DNA from: Pedobacter frigidisoli
GTDB taxonomy: Bacteria; Bacteroidota; Bacteroidia; Sphingobacteriales; Sphingobacteriaceae
DNA length: 34,888 nucleotides
Assembly (NCBI RefSeq): GCF_004331675.1
Contig: NZ_SJSN01000026.1
Location: 1 to 34,888, forward strand
Reading direction: 5' to 3'
A program made the position numbers and the translations under genes. Below the pieces are notes generated by a model. It was not told where the DNA came from and did not search any database. It saw only the letters and a program-made list of their open reading frames with translations. This document shows positions 34,688-34,888 of this stretch, in pieces; the stretch's first letter is position 1; the number at the start of each line of letters is the position of its first letter.

Positions 34688-34888
34688 CTAACTTGCAAAT
34701 ATTGTTTTCCTATTTTCCATTCTGTAAGATTTTCCCGCAAGACTGATTACCTCACACCGGAATAGAAGCCTGTCCAGCAGAGCTGTGGCCAGCACCTCAT
34801 CATCCAGCATTTTGGCCCAGTCAGCAGGCATTTTGTTGGTGGTGATAATAAATGAGGTGCTTTCATAAAGTTGGTTTACGAAGTTAAA
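34688..34888 (-). CDS. istB: IstB-like AAA+ transposition helper, C-terminal part
   Basis: The minus-strand frame is open from the right edge to the TAG at 34688-34690 and codes for 66 residues. SFIITTNKMPADWAKMLDD and ALLDRLLFRCEVISLAG, then KSYRMENRKTIF, are the C-terminal end of IstB, the ATPase that helps the IstA transposase of IS21 elements choose its target. TTNK with a following W is the sensor-1 region, and LLDRL with the Arg belongs to the oligomer contact region. The Walker motifs would be outside the window. The terminal repeats of the element start about 25 bases beyond the stop. Intact as far as visible. Confidence 0.85.
   Translation of the reverse strand, partial: FNFVNQLYESTSFIITTNKMPADWAKMLDDEVLATALLDRLLFRCEVISLAGKSYRMENRKTIFAS

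Larger units (their letters stand above)
34600..34888 (-). mobile_element. IS21-family insertion sequence, one end (continues off the right edge)
   Basis: The end repeats and the 3' end of istB on the minus strand are both here, so the element lies with its istB end to the left and istA beyond the window. The left boundary is approximate. Confidence 0.7.

Overview
The window reads as chromosomal DNA from a member of the Bacteroidota, most like a Pedobacter-type member of the Sphingobacteriaceae (family assignment is inference). The support is three tandem SusC/SusD-type outer-membrane uptake pairs whose SusC signal peptides begin MKKLLQSLF, a gliding lipoprotein gene gldH behind a PSP1/RicT gene, AT-rich intergenic DNA without strong Shine-Dalgarno sequences, and several matches to the Bacteroidota -7 promoter element TAnnTTTG (before metG, the tRNA gene and the integrase).

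Layout. 1-447: the tail of an IS1634/IS4-like transposase abuts the C-terminal stub of an outer-membrane protein gene, so an insertion sequence probably split that gene. 788-3892: a compact housekeeping operon, holB-ricT-gldH. 4071-6932: a stand-alone TonB-dependent receptor with a clean terminator. 7000-8027: five tandem, diverged copies of a ~198-209 bp non-coding repeat ending one base or so from the murF stop codon. 8029-9330 (minus): murF. 9417-11912: a secreted M14-type zinc peptidase, divergent from murF. 12208-28691: three nutrient-uptake units. Unit 1 is susC, a SusD_2-type susD and a DUF1735-type lipoprotein, followed after a hairpin by a small secreted protein of unknown function. 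Units 2 and 3 are simple susC-susD pairs. No glycosidase, peptidase, sigma factor or anti-sigma gene lies among them, so their substrates cannot be read from context. 28757-30065 (minus): ldcA-doxX. 30106-32214: metG, probably starting at TTG. 32610-32681: tRNA-Arg(CCU).

From 32682 rightward the content turns to mobile DNA: hairpins, an integrase promoter inside a perfect 14-bp palindrome, a CTnDOT-like tyrosine recombinase (Ser at the first catalytic Arg position), nested inverted repeats, a set of four CCGAT repeats spaced by one helical turn, and the end of an IS21-family element with the 3' part of istB. This looks like the left end of an integrative element inserted next to or into the tRNA-Arg gene; its right end is outside the window.

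The most notable regulatory observations are (a) the same 19-bp dyad GTGTAAWATTTGWATTACA, 17 of 19 bases identical, over the predicted promoters of susC units 2 and 3 but not unit 1; (b) complete 27-nt identity of the first nine codons of all three otherwise diverged susC genes; and (c) the 1-kb tandem repeat array before murF. No complete, clearly new multi-gene system was found.
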